Part shown: positions 6,937 through 16,475 of the stretch, in pieces
Layout of the letters: each line of letters starts with the position of its first letter
Position numbering within the stretch: the first letter of the stretch is position 1
NCBI RefSeq assembly: GCF_000756655.1
Contig: NZ_ARXU01000002.1
Location: forward strand, 1 to 64,000
Direction: 5' to 3'
Length of the DNA: 64,000 nt
Source of the DNA: Alcanivorax jadensis T9
GTDB lineage: Bacteria > Pseudomonadota > Gammaproteobacteria > Pseudomonadales > Alcanivoracaceae
Position numbers and translations under genes: made by a program
Notes under the pieces: generated by a model
What the model was told of the DNA's origin: nothing
Seen by the model: only the letters and a program-made list of their open reading frames with translations
Database searches by the model: none

Positions 6937-9219
6937 ATGCCACTGCCCGTACCACGAATTCTTATCCCCGGCCTGCTGCTTCTGGCAGGCACCAGCACCG
7001 CGGACAACGACCTGAACTGGGTTGACCGCGAAGAAATGGCCACGTTCCCTGCCGTGCAACAGCGCAGCATCCCGGAATGGTGTGGCGGCATCTACTATAA
7101 CCCGGCCGTGGGCATCCCCGTGGCAGGCAGCGACACCGTGGTCACCGCCGACCACTCCACCATGTCGCAGAACGGCCTGATCGAGCTGGACGGCGACGTG
7201 CTGATCGAACAGCCCGGCAGCCGCATTACCACTGACAGTGCGCAACTGGACCAGGCCACCGGCAAATTCCAGCTGGAAAACGGCATGCGCCTGGAAAGCG
7301 ACCAGGCCACCTTTATTGCCTCCAGCATGAGCGGCCAGACCCGCCGCAAGGAAGGCAGCCTGCTGGGTGTGCGCTATTCCCTGTTCAATACCGCCGCCCG
7401 CGGCAGCGCCGACTATATCTTCCTCAACGAAACCTCCACCACCATTACCCGCGGCACCTACACCACCTGTGCGCCGGGCTCCAGCGGCTGGTCGCTGGAA
7501 GGGGAACGGATTTATCTGGACCGGGAAAAGGGCTGGGGCGAAGCCAACAATGTGGTGCTGAAGGTAAAGAGCATGCCGATTTTCTGGCTGCCCTGGATGA
7601 CCTTCCCCATCGACGACCGCCGCAAGACCGGCCTGCTGTTCCCCACCATTGCTATCGGTGACAGCAGCGGCGGCCTGGACATTACCCAGCCGATCTACGT
7701 GAACATCCACCCACAGCTGGATGCCACCATCGGCCCCCGCTTTATTGATGGCCGTGGCCAGGGGGTGGACTCCGAATTCCGCTACCTGACGCCCTGGGGC
7801 CAGGGCGACATCAGCTATGGGGTGCTTTTCAACGACCGCAAATTCGATGACGAAGACAGGCAGGTGGCCCGCTGGACCCATAGCGGCAATATCAACCGCT
7901 GGAACCTGAAGACCGACTTCAATTACGTGTCCGATGACTTCTATTTCAAGGACCTGGACACCGGCCTGGAAATCAGCTCCCAGACCCACCTGCCCAGGCT
8001 GGCGGAGGCCCGCTATTACGGCCGTACCTGGCAGGTACTGGGGCGCATGCAGTCCTGGCAGACCATCGACCCGACCCTGGCGGATCAGGATCTGCCCTAC
8101 CGCCGCCTGCCCCAGTTGCAGCTCACCGGCGACCCGACCCTGTATGGCCCTCTGAAAGGGCTGTGGCTGTCCGATATCACCGCCTTTGAACGCAGTGGCT
8201 CCGATGAAAGCGGCAAAGCTACTGGCCTGCGGGCTCACATGGCTCCAGCCCTGAACCTGCGCCTGCAGAATTCCTGGGCTTACCTGGAGCCCCGCGCCCG
8301 GCTTTACCACACTCGCTATGAGCTGAGCAGCGTGGAGGCCAACGAGAAAGACAACCCGGATGTCACCACCTGGGGCGCCAGCGTGGATTCCGGGTTGTTC
8401 TTCGAGCGCCCCAGCCGCTGGTTTGGAGAGGACTTCACCCAGACCCTGGAGCCTCGCCTGTTCGTTAACAAGGTGGAATTCAAGAATCAGGACTTCCTGC
8501 CCAACTTTGACAGTCGCGAGCTCACCTTTTCCTACAACTCGCTGTTCCGGGAAAACCGCTTTATCGGCTACGACCGCATTGGTGACGAGGAAAAATTGGC
8601 GCTGGGCCTGACCAGCCGTTTCCTCCATGATGCCACCGGCCGCGAACAACTTCGGCTGCGACTGGCCCAGGGCTTCTACTTCGATGACCGAAGGGTTATC
8701 ACCGAGCAGACCGTGGAAGACCCCACCGATGACCAGACACCGCTGGTGGGTGACGCCCGATGGAACTTTGCCCGCGACTGGTACCTCTACACTGAAGCCC
8801 AATGGGATCTGGAAGAAAACGAGCGGGAACGCTCCAGCTTCCAGATTGGTTACAACGACCGGGAACGCCGGGTGGTCAATGTGGGCTATCACGACCGCCC
8901 CGAAGACGACATCCGCGAATCGGAACTCAGCGGCATCCTGCCAATTCATCGCCACTGGCGCATGGTAGGCCGCTGGATGTACGACCTGGAAAACAAGCGC
9001 ACCCTGGAAACCATAGCCGGGGCCGAATACCGCAATTGCTGCTGGAAACTGCGCCTGCTGAGTCAGCGGGAACTGGTGGATGATGATGGCGATGGCGATC
9101 TCGAAGCCGACAGCACCCTCTGGATACAAATCCAGATGGTTGGCCTGGGTGGCTTCGGCGGCCAGGTGGATTCCCTGCTGGAGCGCAGTATTCCGGGATA
9201 CAGGAGACAGTATGATTGA
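6937..9219 (+). CDS. lptD: LPS-assembly outer membrane protein LptD
   Basis: A 760-residue outer-membrane barrel that, with LptE, inserts lipopolysaccharide into the outer leaflet. The open frame runs back into amgK, but the start at 6937 yields a signal peptide (MPLPVPRILIPGLLLLAGTS). An OstA-type periplasmic domain follows from about residue 60, then the large barrel. The four conserved cysteines needed for the two interdomain disulfides are present: C49, C178 and the adjacent pair C701-C702. Its end overlaps surA by eight bases. Confidence 0.96.
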   Translation: MPLPVPRILIPGLLLLAGTSTADNDLNWVDREEMATFPAVQQRSIPEWCGGIYYNPAVGIPVAGSDTVVTADHSTMSQNGLIELDGDVLIEQPGSRITTDSAQLDQATGKFQLENGMRLESDQATFIASSMSGQTRRKEGSLLGVRYSLFNTAARGSADYIFLNETSTTITRGTYTTCAPGSSGWSLEGERIYLDREKGWGEANNVVLKVKSMPIFWLPWMTFPIDDRRKTGLLFPTIAIGDSSGGLDITQPIYVNIHPQLDATIGPRFIDGRGQGVDSEFRYLTPWGQGDISYGVLFNDRKFDDEDRQVARWTHSGNINRWNLKTDFNYVSDDFYFKDLDTGLEISSQTHLPRLAEARYYGRTWQVLGRMQSWQTIDPTLADQDLPYRRLPQLQLTGDPTLYGPLKGLWLSDITAFERSGSDESGKATGLRAHMAPALNLRLQNSWAYLEPRARLYHTRYELSSVEANEKDNPDVTTWGASVDSGLFFERPSRWFGEDFTQTLEPRLFVNKVEFKNQDFLPNFDSRELTFSYNSLFRENRFIGYDRIGDEEKLALGLTSRFLHDATGREQLRLRLAQGFYFDDRRVITEQTVEDPTDDQTPLVGDARWNFARDWYLYTEAQWDLEENERERSSFQIGYNDRERRVVNVGYHDRPEDDIRESELSGILPIHRHWRMVGRWMYDLENKRTLETIAGAEYRNCCWKLRLLSQRELVDDDGDGDLEADSTLWIQIQMVGLGGFGGQVDSLLERSIPGYRRQYD

Positions 9220-10540
9220 GAAAACGCTGCACGCTGCACGACGCACGCTGCACGCCAGACACACCCTGCTTGGCCTGCTGGCCATGGCCGTGCTGATGTT
9301 GCCGGCCTGGTCCCATGCCAAGGTGCAGATGCTTGACCGCATCGTGGCCGTGGTCAACGACGGCGCCATCATGGCCAGCGAGCTGGACGAGCGCATCAAC
9401 ACCATTGCCCTGCAATTTCAGGAAAAGGGCCAGCCACTACCGCCCCCGGCGGTGATGCGTGAGCAGGTGCTCGACCGCATGGTCCTTGAGCGCATGCAGC
9501 TGCAGCTGGCCGAACGGGGCGGCATCAAGGTAGACGACGCCACCCTCAATCAGGCCCTGGCCGGCATTGCCCGCCAGAACGGCATGACCCTGGAAGATTT
9601 CGCCGCCGCCCTGCGCCAGGACGGTTACGACTGGGCCCAGTTCCGCGAGCAGATCCGCCAGGACATGCTGATTTCCCGCCTGCAGCAGCGCAGCGTTGCC
9701 TCGCGCATCCGCATCACCGACCGGGAAGTGGACCGTTTCCTGAGCTCGGAAATGGGCAAGAAGATGTTCGAAGCCGACTTCCGCCTTGGCCATATTCTGG
9801 TGCGGCTCCCTGCCGGCGCCAGCCCGGAGCAAGTCCAGGCCGCCAAGCAGAAAGCCGAGAGCCTCGTGGAGCGCCTGAACCAGGGCAGTGACTTCCAGCA
9901 ACTGGCCACGTCGGAATCCGACGGTCCCAAAGCGCTGGAAGGCGGCGACCTGGGTTGGCGCCCGGCGGCCCAATGGCCGAGCCTGTTCGCAGAAACCGCC
10001 ATCGACATGAGCAAGGGCGAGATTTCCCAGCCGCTACGCTCCGGGGCCGGCTTCCATATCATCAAGATGATGGACCGCAAGGGCGGCATCGAAAAAGTGG
10101 TCACCCAGTACCAGGTCCGCCATGTACTGATCAAGGCCGATGCCCTGACCACTGCCCAGGAGGCGCGCTCAGAAGCCATGCGCCTGCACGACAGCATTGC
10201 CTCAGGCCAGCAAGAATTTACCGCCGTGGCAGCAGAGCATTCCGACGATCCGGGCAGTGCCCGTAACGGTGGCGAGCTGGGCTGGATCACCCAGGGCGAG
10301 ATGGTGCCGGAATTCGAGGACATGATGCTCAATACTCCGGTGGGCGAGCTGTCGCCGGTGTTCGAGAGCCAGTTCGGCTTTCACTTCCTGCGCGTGGACG
10401 GCACCCGCGACGCGGACATGAGCGAAGAATTCCGTCGCATGCAGGCCACCCAGGCCCTGCAGAAACGCCGCTTCGAGGAAGAGCTGGAAACCTGGCTGCA
10501 GGAGCAGCGCAGCGAATCCTACGTGGATATTCGCTTATGA
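9212..10540 (+). CDS. surA: Periplasmic chaperone and peptidyl-prolyl isomerase SurA
   Basis: A 442-residue periplasmic chaperone for outer-membrane proteins, including LptD. It has a signal peptide ending near SHA, the SurA N-terminal domain beginning VQMLDRIVAVVND, and two parvulin domains (around FRLGHILVRLP and YQVRHVLIKAD). The ATG at 9212 overlaps lptD and has AGGAG six bases upstream. Unusually, codons 5-15 are made of a short tandem repeat (GCTGCACG-type units) that adds a basic TLHAARRTLHA stretch before the signal core. Confidence 0.95.
   Translation: MIEKTLHAARRTLHARHTLLGLLAMAVLMLPAWSHAKVQMLDRIVAVVNDGAIMASELDERINTIALQFQEKGQPLPPPAVMREQVLDRMVLERMQLQLAERGGIKVDDATLNQALAGIARQNGMTLEDFAAALRQDGYDWAQFREQIRQDMLISRLQQRSVASRIRITDREVDRFLSSEMGKKMFEADFRLGHILVRLPAGASPEQVQAAKQKAESLVERLNQGSDFQQLATSESDGPKALEGGDLGWRPAAQWPSLFAETAIDMSKGEISQPLRSGAGFHIIKMMDRKGGIEKVVTQYQVRHVLIKADALTTAQEARSEAMRLHDSIASGQQEFTAVAAEHSDDPGSARNGGELGWITQGEMVPEFEDMMLNTPVGELSPVFESQFGFHFLRVDGTRDADMSEEFRRMQATQALQKRRFEEELETWLQEQRSESYVDIRL
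9224..9255 (+). repeat. Short tandem repeat translated into the SurA N-terminus
   Basis: Four copies of (A)CGCTGCACG/ACGCACG-type units lie just after the lptD stop codon and inside the surA signal peptide region. A different short repeat sits at the equivalent place in the next gene (10541-10570). Confidence 0.6.
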
Positions 10541-11541
10541 GTCTGACGTCTGACGTCGGACGTCTGACGCTAGAGCGTCCCATCGCCATCACCTGCGGGG
10601 ACCCCGCAGGTATCGGCCCCGATCTGGTCCTGACACTGCCCGCCTCCTTCCCGGATGCCCCGCTTGTTGCCATCGGCGACCGTGAGGTGTTGTCCCAGCG
10701 GGCCACGCAGCTGGGCCTGGAGGCGCCGCTTTCCGACTGGCAGCCAGGGCAACCGCTGACACCGGGCACCCTGCCGGTCTGGCACACCCCGGCCGGGGCG
10801 CCGGTGACCGCCGGCCAGCCCGATCCGGCGACCGCCAACGGCACGATCACCATGCTGGCCCGTGCCGCTCAGGGCTGCCTGGATGGCACCTTCGCTGCCA
10901 TGGTCACCGCTCCGGTGGCAAAGAATGTGATCTGCGACGGTGCCGATCCGGCCTTTACCGGCCATACCGAGTTTCTCGCCGCGCAGGCCGGGGTGGACCA
11001 GGTGGTGATGATGCTCACCGCCCGCGAACTGCGGGTGGCCCTGGTCACCACTCATCTGCCGCTCAGTCAGGTGTCCCGGGCAGTCACCGCAGATAGCCTG
11101 ACCCGCACCCTGACCATTCTGCGCGACGACCTGATCGGCAAGTACCGTATTGAGGAGCCCCGCATTCTGGTGCTCGGGCTTAACCCCCATGCCGGTGAAG
11201 GCGGCCATCTGGGCCGCGAAGAACTGGATGTGATTATCCCCACTCTGGACGCCCTGCGCGCCCAGGGCATGGCGCTCACCGGCCCGCTGCCGGCGGATAC
11301 CGCCTTTCAGCCCGACCTGTTGGCACAACACGATGCGGTGCTGGCCATGTACCACGACCAGGGCCTGCCCGTGCTCAAGTACGCCGGCTTTGGCGAAGCC
11401 ATCAATATCACCCTGGGGCTGCCCTTTATCCGCACTTCCGTGGACCATGGCACCGCCTTCGATCTGGCCGGCACCGGCCAGGCCAAGGCCGGCAGCCTGA
11501 TCGCCGCCACCCGACTCGCTCTGGAGCTTGCCGCCACATGA
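10537..11541 (+). CDS. pdxA: 4-hydroxythreonine-4-phosphate dehydrogenase
   Basis: A 334-residue NAD-dependent enzyme oxidising 4-phosphohydroxy-threonine in pyridoxal 5'-phosphate synthesis. The conserved start RPIAITCGDPAGIGPD, the metal-binding histidines (GHTEFLA, MYHDQGLPVLK) and the SVDHGTAFDLAG segment are present. The ATG overlaps the surA stop (ATGA). Codons 2-12 come from a GACGTCTGACG-type repeat, giving an unusual leader before the family's normal N-terminus. The true start could lie later if that leader is not used, but no better start is seen. Confidence 0.95.
   Translation: MSLTSDVGRLTLERPIAITCGDPAGIGPDLVLTLPASFPDAPLVAIGDREVLSQRATQLGLEAPLSDWQPGQPLTPGTLPVWHTPAGAPVTAGQPDPATANGTITMLARAAQGCLDGTFAAMVTAPVAKNVICDGADPAFTGHTEFLAAQAGVDQVVMMLTARELRVALVTTHLPLSQVSRAVTADSLTRTLTILRDDLIGKYRIEEPRILVLGLNPHAGEGGHLGREELDVIIPTLDALRAQGMALTGPLPADTAFQPDLLAQHDAVLAMYHDQGLPVLKYAGFGEAINITLGLPFIRTSVDHGTAFDLAGTGQAKAGSLIAATRLALELAAT
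10541..10570 (+). repeat. Short tandem repeat translated into the PdxA N-terminus
   Basis: Three to four units of GTCTGACGTC/GTCGGACGTC begin directly after the surA stop codon and are read as part of pdxA. Confidence 0.6.
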
Positions 11542-12332
11542 CAGAACACCGCACCCGCAAACGTTTCGGCCAGCACTTTCTGCACGACCGCAATCTGGTG
11601 GACCTGATGGTGCGTACCCTGGGGCTGCAGAAAGACGACACCCTGGTGGAAATCGGCCCCGGCCGCGGCGCGCTCACCTACCCGCTGCTGGAAGATATCC
11701 CTCACCTGCATGTGGTCGAGCTGGACCGGGACCTGATCGCCCTGCTGCGCCAGGAAAACAGCCCGGAGCGGCTGACCATCCACGAAAGCGACGCCCTGCG
11801 CTTCGATTTCCGCACCCTGAAGCCGGCGGACAAGCCGCTGCGGGTGATCGGCAACCTGCCCTACAACATCTCCACCCCGCTGATCTTTCACCTGCTCAGC
11901 CAGGCGGACGCCATCAGCGACATGACCTTCATGTTGCAGAAAGAAGTGGTAGACCGCCTCACCGCCAGCCCCGGTACCCGTGACTGGGGGCGCCTGTCGA
12001 TCATGGTGCAGTACCACTGCCAGGCGGATTACCTGTTCTTTGTGCCCCCGGAAGCCTTCAGCCCGCCGCCCCGGGTAGATTCCGCCGTGGTCCGGCTGAT
12101 TCCCCATGCCAGCCCGCCCCACCCGGCGGACGACGAAGAGCACCTGCGCCGGCTGGTGGCCCAGGCCTTCACTCAACGACGCAAGGCGATCCGCAATAGT
12201 CTAAAATCACAGGTCACGCTGGATCAGTTCGAGCAGGCTGGCATTGACGCCGGCCTGCGTCCGGACCAGCTCTCCGTGGCAGACTATGTGGCCTTGGCCA
12301 ATATCACCCGACCGGACAGCGCCAAGGCCTGA
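11538..12332 (+). CDS. rsmA: 16S rRNA dimethyladenosine transferase
   Basis: A 264-residue SAM-dependent enzyme (KsgA) that dimethylates two adjacent adenines near the 3' end of 16S rRNA. It has the N-terminal KRFGQHFLHD, the SAM-binding VEIGPGRGALT, and the catalytic NLPYN motif. The start overlaps the pdxA stop by four bases, so the pair is coupled. Length and order (pdxA-rsmA-apaG-apaH) are standard for gammaproteobacteria. Confidence 0.97.
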   Translation: MTEHRTRKRFGQHFLHDRNLVDLMVRTLGLQKDDTLVEIGPGRGALTYPLLEDIPHLHVVELDRDLIALLRQENSPERLTIHESDALRFDFRTLKPADKPLRVIGNLPYNISTPLIFHLLSQADAISDMTFMLQKEVVDRLTASPGTRDWGRLSIMVQYHCQADYLFFVPPEAFSPPPRVDSAVVRLIPHASPPHPADDEEHLRRLVAQAFTQRRKAIRNSLKSQVTLDQFEQAGIDAGLRPDQLSVADYVALANITRPDSAKA

Positions 12333-12408
12333 CCGTTCTCTGCTACACCTAAGCCTGACAACATCGGCTCACAATCCATTCAGAGCGATTCACATCAACG
12401 GAGCAAAC

Positions 12409-12786
12409 ATGACCCCGCGCCACAATATCCAGGTTTCGGTAGATACCGAGTTTCTCGCCGATCAGAGCGATCCGGACAGCCTGCGCTGGGTGTTTGCCTA
12501 CCACATCACCATTCGCAACGAGGGTAGCGTCAGCGCCCGTCTGCTGACCCGCCACTGGGTGATCACCGATGGCGAAGAGCGCGTTCAGGAAGTCCACGGC
12601 GAAGGCGTCATCGGCGAACAGCCACACATCGCACCGGGGCAGACCTTTTCCTACACCAGCGGTGCCATTCTGGAAACCGAAGTGGGCAGTATGCGCGGCA
12701 GTTACCAGATGATTGGAGAAGATGGCACACACTTCGACGCACACGTTCCCATGTTCACCCTGGCGGTACCGCATGCGTTGCATTGA
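12409..12786 (+). CDS. apaG: ApaG domain protein (Co2+/Mg2+ efflux-associated)
   Basis: A 125-residue single-domain protein with a fibronectin-III-like beta-sandwich. Characteristic segments are FAYHITIRNEG, LLTRHWVITD and GVIGEQPHIAPGQTFSYTSG. Its exact role is unclear; mutants of homologues affect magnesium/cobalt resistance. GGAG lies six bases before the ATG at 12409. It sits between rsmA and apaH as usual. Confidence 0.95.
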   Translation: MTPRHNIQVSVDTEFLADQSDPDSLRWVFAYHITIRNEGSVSARLLTRHWVITDGEERVQEVHGEGVIGEQPHIAPGQTFSYTSGAILETEVGSMRGSYQMIGEDGTHFDAHVPMFTLAVPHALH

Positions 12787-12788
12787 CC

Positions 12789-12877
12789 CGGGACGCCAGA
12801 CTCAAAACGCCAGACGCCTTATCCTGCCAAGACCCTGTCCATCTTGCCGGGGAGAGTTAAGCGCGTCAGGCGTCCCG
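12789..12877. repeat. Inverted repeat after apaG stop codon
   Basis: Arms at 12789-12801 and 12865-12877 are complementary at 12 of 13 positions. Between them is a further direct repeat of the ACGCCAGAC unit. The first arm starts three bases after the apaG stop. The units resemble the GACGTCTGACG repeat at the surA-pdxA junction. Confidence 0.5.
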
Positions 12878-12897
12878 CGTTATGCCGGAGGCGCCCT

Positions 12898-13704
12898 GTG
12901 AGCGATTACGCCATCGGTGATTTGCAGGGTTGCCTGGAGCCTTTCAACTGTCTGCTTGAGCGTATCGGTTTCAATGCGGATCGCGACCGGCTGTTCCTGG
13001 CAGGCGACCTGGTCAACCGGGGCCCGGATTCCCTGGGGACCCTGCGCCGGGTTTATGAGCTGCGCGAGAATGTGCACGCCGTACTGGGCAACCACGACCT
13101 GCACCTGCTGGCGGTAGCCCAGGGCAGCACCGACAGCCGCCGCAAGGACACCCTCACGGATATCCTCGAGGCACCGGACCGCGATGCGCTACTGGGCTGG
13201 CTGCAGAACTGCCCGCTAATGGTGGATATACCGGAACATCAGGCGGTGATGACCCATGCCGGCATTCCACCACTATGGACACTGGCACAGGCCCGAGGCC
13301 GGGCCAGAGAAGTGGAACAGGTACTTCGCAGTTCACAGGCCAACGAGTTTTTTGCCAATATGTACGGCAACCAACCGGCGGGCTGGGACGACGGCCTGGC
13401 AGGATCAGAGCGCTGGCGGGTAATCACCAATCATTTTACCCGCATGCGTTTTGTCAACGAGGCTGGCGAGCTGGACCTGACCAGCAAGGGCGAACCCGAT
13501 GCCCCCCCGGAAGGCTTCATGCCCTGGTTCCACCATCCCCGTCGTCTCAGCGGCGACACGCGCATCCTGTTCGGGCACTGGGCCGCCCTTGAAGGCCACG
13601 CAGACATGTTGCAGGTAGAAGCGCTGGACACCGGTTGCGTCTGGGGCGGCAGCCTCACCGCCCTGCGCCTGGATGACCTGACGCGGATTGCGTGCCACTG
13701 CTGA
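12898..13704 (+). CDS. apaH: Diadenosine tetraphosphatase
   Basis: A 268-residue metallophosphatase that splits Ap4A symmetrically into two ADP. All phosphoesterase signatures are present: GDLQGC near the start, GDLVNRGPDS, GNHDLHLL, and the C-terminal GHWA. The GTG at 12898 is preferred over the upstream in-frame ATG because GGAGG is seven bases upstream and the family starts directly with (S)xYAIGDLQG. It ends the lptD-apaH run; no terminator is obvious downstream. Confidence 0.96.
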   Translation: MSDYAIGDLQGCLEPFNCLLERIGFNADRDRLFLAGDLVNRGPDSLGTLRRVYELRENVHAVLGNHDLHLLAVAQGSTDSRRKDTLTDILEAPDRDALLGWLQNCPLMVDIPEHQAVMTHAGIPPLWTLAQARGRAREVEQVLRSSQANEFFANMYGNQPAGWDDGLAGSERWRVITNHFTRMRFVNEAGELDLTSKGEPDAPPEGFMPWFHHPRRLSGDTRILFGHWAALEGHADMLQVEALDTGCVWGGSLTALRLDDLTRIACHC

Positions 13705-13902
13705 CGCCTCACACTACTGAAGACAACCTGCCATCAGCGGCCGCCATCCCCAGAGACCGCTATTCACATCAGCCAGCCGGAACCAGTCGCAGACAATTCC
13801 TTGTAACGCCTACCGATTTCGAAACCGCCACAGCAATAGTTAAACCGAACACAACCAAAAGCCCTTCCCGGCTGGCAATAGTCCTGGACCCCATTGCAAC
13901 GC

Positions 13903-14820
13903 TCAACTGTCAATTTGCAGCTGCCTGAGCGACCGTCGTACCCGATGATCCCCCAGAACAAACAGAGACAACGCCAATACAATCACAGCCGCACCGATCA
14001 GCACCATACCGCCCAGACTTTCCCCATTAAGCAAACTCCCCAGCGTCAGGGCCAACACCGGGGTGATCAACGTCACCAGAGCCACGGTGGCCGCAGGCAG
14101 CCGCGACAAAATCTGGAAATAACAATAGAAGCCCAGCAGTGACCCAAACAGCGCCAGATAGACAATGGCGGACAGCCCGCGCAGATCACCGCTGTAGGCA
14201 AAGGACTGGCCGGCAATCAGCATGGCCAATGCGTAGCACGGCAATGACAATATCAGGCCGCCAACGGTCTGCTGCATGGGCTGCAGACCGGCACCCACCC
14301 GCTGCACGGCAATGCCGCCACCGGCAAACAGGGTCACCGCAGACAACATCCACAACAGCCCCGTACCACGCTCGCCCAGGTCAGCGCCGGCCAACAGGCC
14401 CGCCAGGCTTTCATCAAACACCAGTGCCAGCCCGAGCAAACCCAGCAAGCAGGCGCTCCAGTGCCAGCCATTCAGCCGCACACTGCCCGGCAAAGATTGC
14501 ATCATCAGCCCGGAAAGCAATGGCGCCAAACCGAAAATTACCGAAATTAGACCGGAGGGCAGGTGTGTGGCCGCCATGTAGCTACACGCCATGGCACCGA
14601 AAATACCGGGCAAGGCAACGGTATAACTGAGCACAGCGCGACCATGCAGGGGCAGACGCTGACGCTTCCAGCACAACCACAGCAAACCCAGCAGCGCAGC
14701 AATCGCCATACGCACGCCGGCTGCCGCCAGCGGTGCCATGGCATCACCACTCCATTTAATCCCCAGCGGCGTGGTTGCCCACACCGCCACTACGATCAAA
14801 TACGCTGCCAGGGTTGGCAT
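13903..14820 (-). CDS. EamA/DMT-family transporter
   Basis: A 305-residue inner-membrane permease with about ten hydrophobic helices arranged as two EamA repeats (roughly residues 3-130 and 145-290). The substrate is unknown; relatives export amino acids or metabolites. The start at 14820 has AAGGAG six bases upstream. Upstream of it lies a 180-base palindromic element, so its promoter may have been altered by that insertion. The closing segment (HRVRRSLRQLQIDS) is a basic cytoplasmic tail. Confidence 0.88.
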   Translation of the reverse strand: MPTLAAYLIVVAVWATTPLGIKWSGDAMAPLAAAGVRMAIAALLGLLWLCWKRQRLPLHGRAVLSYTVALPGIFGAMACSYMAATHLPSGLISVIFGLAPLLSGLMMQSLPGSVRLNGWHWSACLLGLLGLALVFDESLAGLLAGADLGERGTGLLWMLSAVTLFAGGGIAVQRVGAGLQPMQQTVGGLILSLPCYALAMLIAGQSFAYSGDLRGLSAIVYLALFGSLLGFYCYFQILSRLPAATVALVTLITPVLALTLGSLLNGESLGGMVLIGAAVIVLALSLFVLGDHRVRRSLRQLQIDS

Positions 14821-14842
14821 GTCGTTCTCCTTGGTTGAGGAG

Positions 14843-15022
14843 CAAGTTGAAAGTTCAAAGTTGAAAGACGCGGTGGATACTGGTGCCAACCGACAACCTC
14901 CTCAGCCACGCCGCAAAGCGAGAAAACCATGTTTCACACTCTTTACCTTTGCGGCGAGGTGGTCGCGATCAATGATTGGCAGCTGCCTTGCACGCGCTTT
15001 TCAACTTTGAACTTTCAACTTG
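14843..15022. repeat. 180-base element with perfect 24-base terminal inverted repeats
   Basis: The ends (14843-14866 and 14999-15022) are perfect inverted copies built from CAAGTTGAAAGTTC-type units. The interior carries no open frame of note. A related but less perfect element of 206 bases lies at 20608-20813. The size, terminal repeats and lack of coding suggest a MITE-like or REP-like element. Confidence 0.7.
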
Positions 15023-15058
15023 CAACTGATTAACGACCTGCCACCTTTCCAAAAACAC

Positions 15059-15096
15059 AAAAAAGGCCGCAGGTCAGGGACACTGCGGCCTTTTTG
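15059..15096. terminator. Rho-independent terminator, bidirectional
   Basis: A 13-base perfect stem (AAAAAGGCCGCAG/CTGCGGCCTTTTT) encloses a 10-base loop, with A/T tracts on both sides. It lies upstream of cca and downstream of no current plus-strand gene, so it may be the remnant of a lost gene or insulate cca from upstream transcription. Confidence 0.85.
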
Positions 15097-15236
15097 CAGA
15101 ACTGAAATTATCAGTCACACAGCCGCAATCCCTGCGCACGCCATTTGCGTGCACAGCGGTCTGCGACCAGCCTGTGTAGTTTCAGTACGATAGAAAGCAT
15201 GCGACCATTCTGTCCAAGATAACGAGAGCGCACAAG

Positions 15237-16475
15237 ATGAAAATTTATCTGGTGGGTGGTGCCGTGCGGGATGCGTTGCTGGGACTGCCGGTGACAGAAA
15301 GAGACTGGGTCGTCGTCGGTGCCACGCCGGACGAGATGCAAGCCAAGGGGTTTCGCCCGGTGGGGCAGGATTTTCCCGTCTTTCTGCACCCGAAAACCCA
15401 GGAGGAATACGCTCTGGCCCGCACGGAACGTAAATCCGGCCATGGCTATGGCGGCTTTACCTTCCATGCCTCCCCCGATGTCAGCCTGGACGACGATCTG
15501 GTGCGCCGTGACCTGACCATCAACGCCATGGCCCAGGAAGAAGGCGGCCAGGTGTTTGATCCCTTCAACGGCCGCATGGACCTGAAGGCCCGCCTGCTCC
15601 GCCATGTCTCCCCTGCCTTTGCAGAAGACCCCTTGCGGGTATTGCGGGTAGCGCGGTTTGCTGCCCGCTACCACTGGCTGGGTTTTCGGATAGCCGATGA
15701 CACCCTAGCACTGATGCGGCAGCTGGCTGACAGCGGCGAGCTGGATTATCTGGTGCCGGAACGGGTCTGGAAGGAAACCAGCCGGGCGCTGATGGAGCGG
15801 GACCCGCAGGTGTTCTTTCAGGTGTTGCATGCCTGTGGCGCCCTGAAAGTACTGTTACCGGAACTGGCCGCGCTGGATGGGGTTCCGCAACCGGAGCAGC
15901 ACCATCCGGAAGTGGATACGCTGGTGCATCAATGGCTGTGTCTGCAACAGTCCAGTCGACTGAACCTGCCGTTGACGGCCCGTTACGCTGTGCTTTGTCA
16001 TGATCTGGGTAAGGGCAAAACGCCCGAGGAAGAATGGCCCCGGCATATCGCCCACGAAATTCGTAGCGCCCGGCTGGCAAAAACCGTGTCCAAGCGCTGG
16101 CGCGTCCCCAAGGACGCCGCCACCCTGGCGGCCCTGGTGGCGGAATACCATACCCACTGCCACCGGGCCCTGGAGCTGAAACCCGCCACGGTCTGGAAGC
16201 TGCTGAAAACGTTGGACGTAATACGCCGACCGGAACGGCTGGAGGGTTTTCTGCTCGCCTGCGAAGCCGATGCTCGCGGTCGTACCGGCCTGGAAAATCG
16301 CCCCTACCCCCAGGTGGATTACCTGCGTGGTGCGGCGCAGGCAGCCAGCAATATTGATGTTGCCGCACTGCGCCAGAGCGGTATCGAAGGGCCCGAACTG
16401 GGCGAGGCCATTGAAAAAGCTCGCATTCATGCAATCTCGGAGTTTAAAAAAACATGGCAGACCCCGTTGCCCTGA
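15237..16475 (+). CDS. cca: Multifunctional CCA tRNA nucleotidyltransferase
   Basis: A 412-residue enzyme adding or repairing the 3' CCA of tRNAs. The nucleotidyltransferase head is clear ([31 protein letters not shown]), as is the RNA-binding neck ([16 protein letters not shown]). The C-terminal half contains an HD domain with CHDLGKG, giving the additional phosphohydrolase activity of the gammaproteobacterial long form. The last 22 bases overlap the next gene. Length is typical for this form. Confidence 0.97.
   Translation: MKIYLVGGAVRDALLGLPVTERDWVVVGATPDEMQAKGFRPVGQDFPVFLHPKTQEEYALARTERKSGHGYGGFTFHASPDVSLDDDLVRRDLTINAMAQEEGGQVFDPFNGRMDLKARLLRHVSPAFAEDPLRVLRVARFAARYHWLGFRIADDTLALMRQLADSGELDYLVPERVWKETSRALMERDPQVFFQVLHACGALKVLLPELAALDGVPQPEQHHPEVDTLVHQWLCLQQSSRLNLPLTARYAVLCHDLGKGKTPEEEWPRHIAHEIRSARLAKTVSKRWRVPKDAATLAALVAEYHTHCHRALELKPATVWKLLKTLDVIRRPERLEGFLLACEADARGRTGLENRPYPQVDYLRGAAQAASNIDVAALRQSGIEGPELGEAIEKARIHAISEFKKTWQTPLP

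Noticed and set aside
6877-9405. Very long minus-strand open frame (over 800 codons) opposite lptD and surA
   Set aside because: It is the antisense shadow of GC-rich genes. It is Gly/Ala/Val/Gln-rich, lacks domain motifs and a ribosome binding site, and lptD itself is certain.
15111-15674. Minus-strand frame overlapping the cca promoter and 5' part
   Set aside because: It is antisense to cca and has no recognisable protein features.
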